The translations under genes were made by a program, and so were the position numbers. DNA of 64,000 nucleotides, taken from positions 22,208 to 86,207 of the forward strand of contig CAZPDP010000011.1 of assembly GCA_964585385.1 (NCBI GenBank), given 5' to 3'. Shown here one piece after another: positions 62,218 to 64,000 of the stretch (position 1 is its first letter; each line of letters opens with the position of its first letter). The notes beneath the pieces were generated by a model that had not been told where the DNA came from, ran no database searches, and saw nothing but the letters and a program-made list of their open reading frames with translations. Source of the stretch: JAGXLC01 sp964585385 (GTDB lineage: Bacteria > Bacteroidota > Bacteroidia > Bacteroidales > UBA12077).

Positions 62218-63648
62218 ATGAAACGAAAAAATATTATTCACCTCTTCCTGCTTATTTTAATCGCCCTGTCATTAAGCAATTTTTCTGAAGCCCAAAATAA
62301 GGAAGGATACAAAATTGATGTTCATCTGGAAGGTATACAAAATGCCGATTTATACCTGGGTTTCCACTATGGGGATAAGCAATTCATTAAGGACACCATC
62401 CAACTCGATGGTAAAGGTCATGGGGTATTTTCCGCTGACACTTCTCTTCAGCAGGGTATATACCTGATTATTACCCCACAAAAAAAGTATTTCGAAATCC
62501 TGATAGGTGAAGACCAACAATTTTCATTTTCAGCCAATGTCAATGATTTTATTCACACCGTTGAATTCCAGGGTTCTCAGGTCAATGAAGCGTTCAATGA
62601 GTATCAGCGCTTTATGATTAAGCAGAACCAGAAATCCCGGGCATTGAGAAAGCGCCTCCAGGCCAACCAGGACAATTCCGATTCCACTAAAATTATAAGG
62701 GAGCAATTGAACGAGCTCGATCAAAAAGTGAAAGCCAAATGGGATTCACTTATTTCAGAACATCCCCATTCGATCCTCGCTGCAATCATCAAGGCAATGG
62801 AAAATCCTGAAACACCTGACTTTACCATTCCGGAAGACGCTGAAAATCCGGATTCCATACGCTGGGTAAAAAGATACCAGTATCATAAGAATCACTATTT
62901 TGACGATATTGATCTTTCAGATGAAAGATTAGTCAGAACCCCGATTCTGCACAACAAAGTAAAGTATTATTTTGATAACATTCTTGTTCAGCAGCCCGAT
63001 TCCATTATACCGCAGGTGGATTCTGTTATCAGTCAAACCCGGGGCAATGACGAAGCTTTTCAATATGTCACCCGGTTTCTTATCAACCATTACCAACAAA
63101 GCAATATAATGGGCATGGATAAAGTGTTCGTGCATATCGCAGAGAAATATTATCTTTCTGGTGAAGCAGACTGGATTGGCCAGGAATCTCTGGAAAAACT
63201 GCAGGAAAGGGTAAGCAAAATCAAACCCAATATCATCGGGAATAAGGCTCCTTCCCTGAAACTTCCAACTATCAACAACGAATTTGCAAGTTTGCAGGAT
63301 ATTGACAGCAAATACACTATTATATATTTTTGGGAACCCGGCTGCGGGCACTGCAAAAAAGTCACACCCAAGCTATGGGATATCTATCAAAAGTACAGCA
63401 GGGACCAACTGGAGATCTTCGCTGTCTATACCCAGGTAGACCGCGAACAGTGGATGAAGTATATCAACGACAAAGGATTCGACTGGATAAACACATGGGA
63501 TCCTCAGCATACCAGTAATTTCAGACAAAAATACGACATCTACAGCACACCGACCATTTACCTGATAAACGAGGATAAAAAAATTATCGCCAAACGAATT
63601 GACTACAAATCTTTAGAGAAAATGCTTGAGCAGGAAATTGGGGAGTAG
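62218..63648 (+). CDS. Exported TlpA/ResA-like thioredoxin-fold protein
   Basis: A 476-residue protein with a signal peptide (about 1-25). An N-terminal DUF4369-like beta domain and a helical DUF5106-like middle are followed by a thioredoxin domain from about residue 340. The active site is Cys376-G-H-Cys379 in WEPGCGHCKK, with the cis-proline in STPTIY further on. It is probably a periplasmic thiol-disulphide oxidoreductase, a family expanded in Bacteroidota. The ATG at 62218 is used. Confidence 0.88.
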   Translation: MKRKNIIHLFLLILIALSLSNFSEAQNKEGYKIDVHLEGIQNADLYLGFHYGDKQFIKDTIQLDGKGHGVFSADTSLQQGIYLIITPQKKYFEILIGEDQQFSFSANVNDFIHTVEFQGSQVNEAFNEYQRFMIKQNQKSRALRKRLQANQDNSDSTKIIREQLNELDQKVKAKWDSLISEHPHSILAAIIKAMENPETPDFTIPEDAENPDSIRWVKRYQYHKNHYFDDIDLSDERLVRTPILHNKVKYYFDNILVQQPDSIIPQVDSVISQTRGNDEAFQYVTRFLINHYQQSNIMGMDKVFVHIAEKYYLSGEADWIGQESLEKLQERVSKIKPNIIGNKAPSLKLPTINNEFASLQDIDSKYTIIYFWEPGCGHCKKVTPKLWDIYQKYSRDQLEIFAVYTQVDREQWMKYINDKGFDWINTWDPQHTSNFRQKYDIYSTPTIYLINEDKKIIAKRIDYKSLEKMLEQEIGE

Positions 63649-64000
63649 TGAGTTGTGGAGAAAACCACAGAGAAAACAGAGAATGCGCAGAGTACCACGG
63701 AGAATTTCCTCTGCGGCCCTTCTATGTTGATATACCCTATCCCTCACCGATAGTCGATAATGAAGTTTAAGCCCATTGCTTCAGGTGGGCAGATTTCCCC
63801 TTCAGGGGACTAAGGGGCGAGTGTGGGAAGAAAGTGAATGGAGAGTGATGAGTAATGAATTAAGAATTAAGAATTAAATTAGGTAAGTAAAAACACCCGG
63901 GAGTGTGAAGAAGGATTGGGTTCCCCTTCAGGGGTCAGGGGTAGCGGGGGTTGGAAGAATTAAGAGTTATGAATTTTGAATTAAGAATTGAGTAGGAAGT
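63649..64000. repeat. Noncoding tail with degenerate simple repeats
   Basis: No gene is visible. It contains CACAGAGAA-type units (63667-63700), two copies of CCCCTTCAGGGG (63808-63820 and 63922-63934 area) and GAATTAAGAATTAAGAATT stretches near 63860 and 63970, a common kind of Bacteroidota intergenic filler. Confidence 0.5.

Overview
The window reads as a chromosomal piece of a Bacteroidota bacterium, most like an anaerobic or microaerobic marine/sediment member of the Bacteroidales-Marinilabiliales side. The grounds are: -7 boxes of the TAnnTTTG type, almost no Shine-Dalgarno sites, many lipoproteins, a six-gene Na+-NQR operon, a DUF4783-nadC pair, AT-rich intergenic DNA full of palindromic repeats, and gene families typical of that phylum. 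The species cannot be named from the sequence alone.

Layout. 0-9.5 kb: rpsO, pnp, a prolyl oligopeptidase lipoprotein, a deoxynucleoside kinase, an OmpA/TPR-like lipoprotein, a TrmH-family methyltransferase and an alanine/Na+ symporter. 9.7-19.8 kb: a ClC protein, a probable NqrM maturation factor, ApbE, nqrABCDEF, and an FNR-like regulator with four iron-sulphur-type cysteines. 20.0-31.8 kb: divergent from that regulator, a long operon for a membrane respiratory complex built from Mrp antiporter subunits and complex-I/group-4-hydrogenase-like subunits, followed by a ferritin-like gene. 31.9-34.3 kb: a degenerate serine-hydrolase homologue and a TPR protein. 34.6-41.4 kb: a complete trpEGDCFBA operon behind two tandem Trp attenuators. 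41.7-46.3 kb: an AAA ATPase, an aldo/keto reductase, a HigBA toxin-antitoxin pair, tRNA-Leu and tRNA-Gly, and a cluster of nested palindromes. 46.3-64 kb: a 1220-residue histidine kinase, rlmH, DUF4783-nadC, a YihY-family protein, pdxH, an AddB/radical-SAM/AddA cluster, a secreted protein with four LExWM repeats and a thioredoxin-fold protein.

How the parts fit together. The energy block (about 9.7-31.8 kb) is the most interesting part. NQR and its two maturation factors (NqrM, ApbE) sit on one side of an oxygen/redox-type FNR regulator. On the other side is an Mrp-linked oxidoreductase whose large subunit has lost the paired cysteines of a NiFe site, so it is not expected to be a hydrogenase. 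Its electron-input subunit is a fusion of a NuoI-like ferredoxin domain with a GltD/NfnB-like FAD-NAD(P)H module, and its two NuoL/M-like antiporter modules are fused into one 1048-residue chain. I infer a ferredoxin/NAD(P)H-linked, Na+- or H+-translocating complex of the Mbx/MBS branch. A four-helix-bundle gene cassette flanked by inverted GATACCGG repeats sits inside this operon.

The second highlight is the trp leader: two consecutive short peptides carrying Trp-Trp and Trp-Trp-Trp, each ending at a segment that can pair with the 3' arm of the following terminator.
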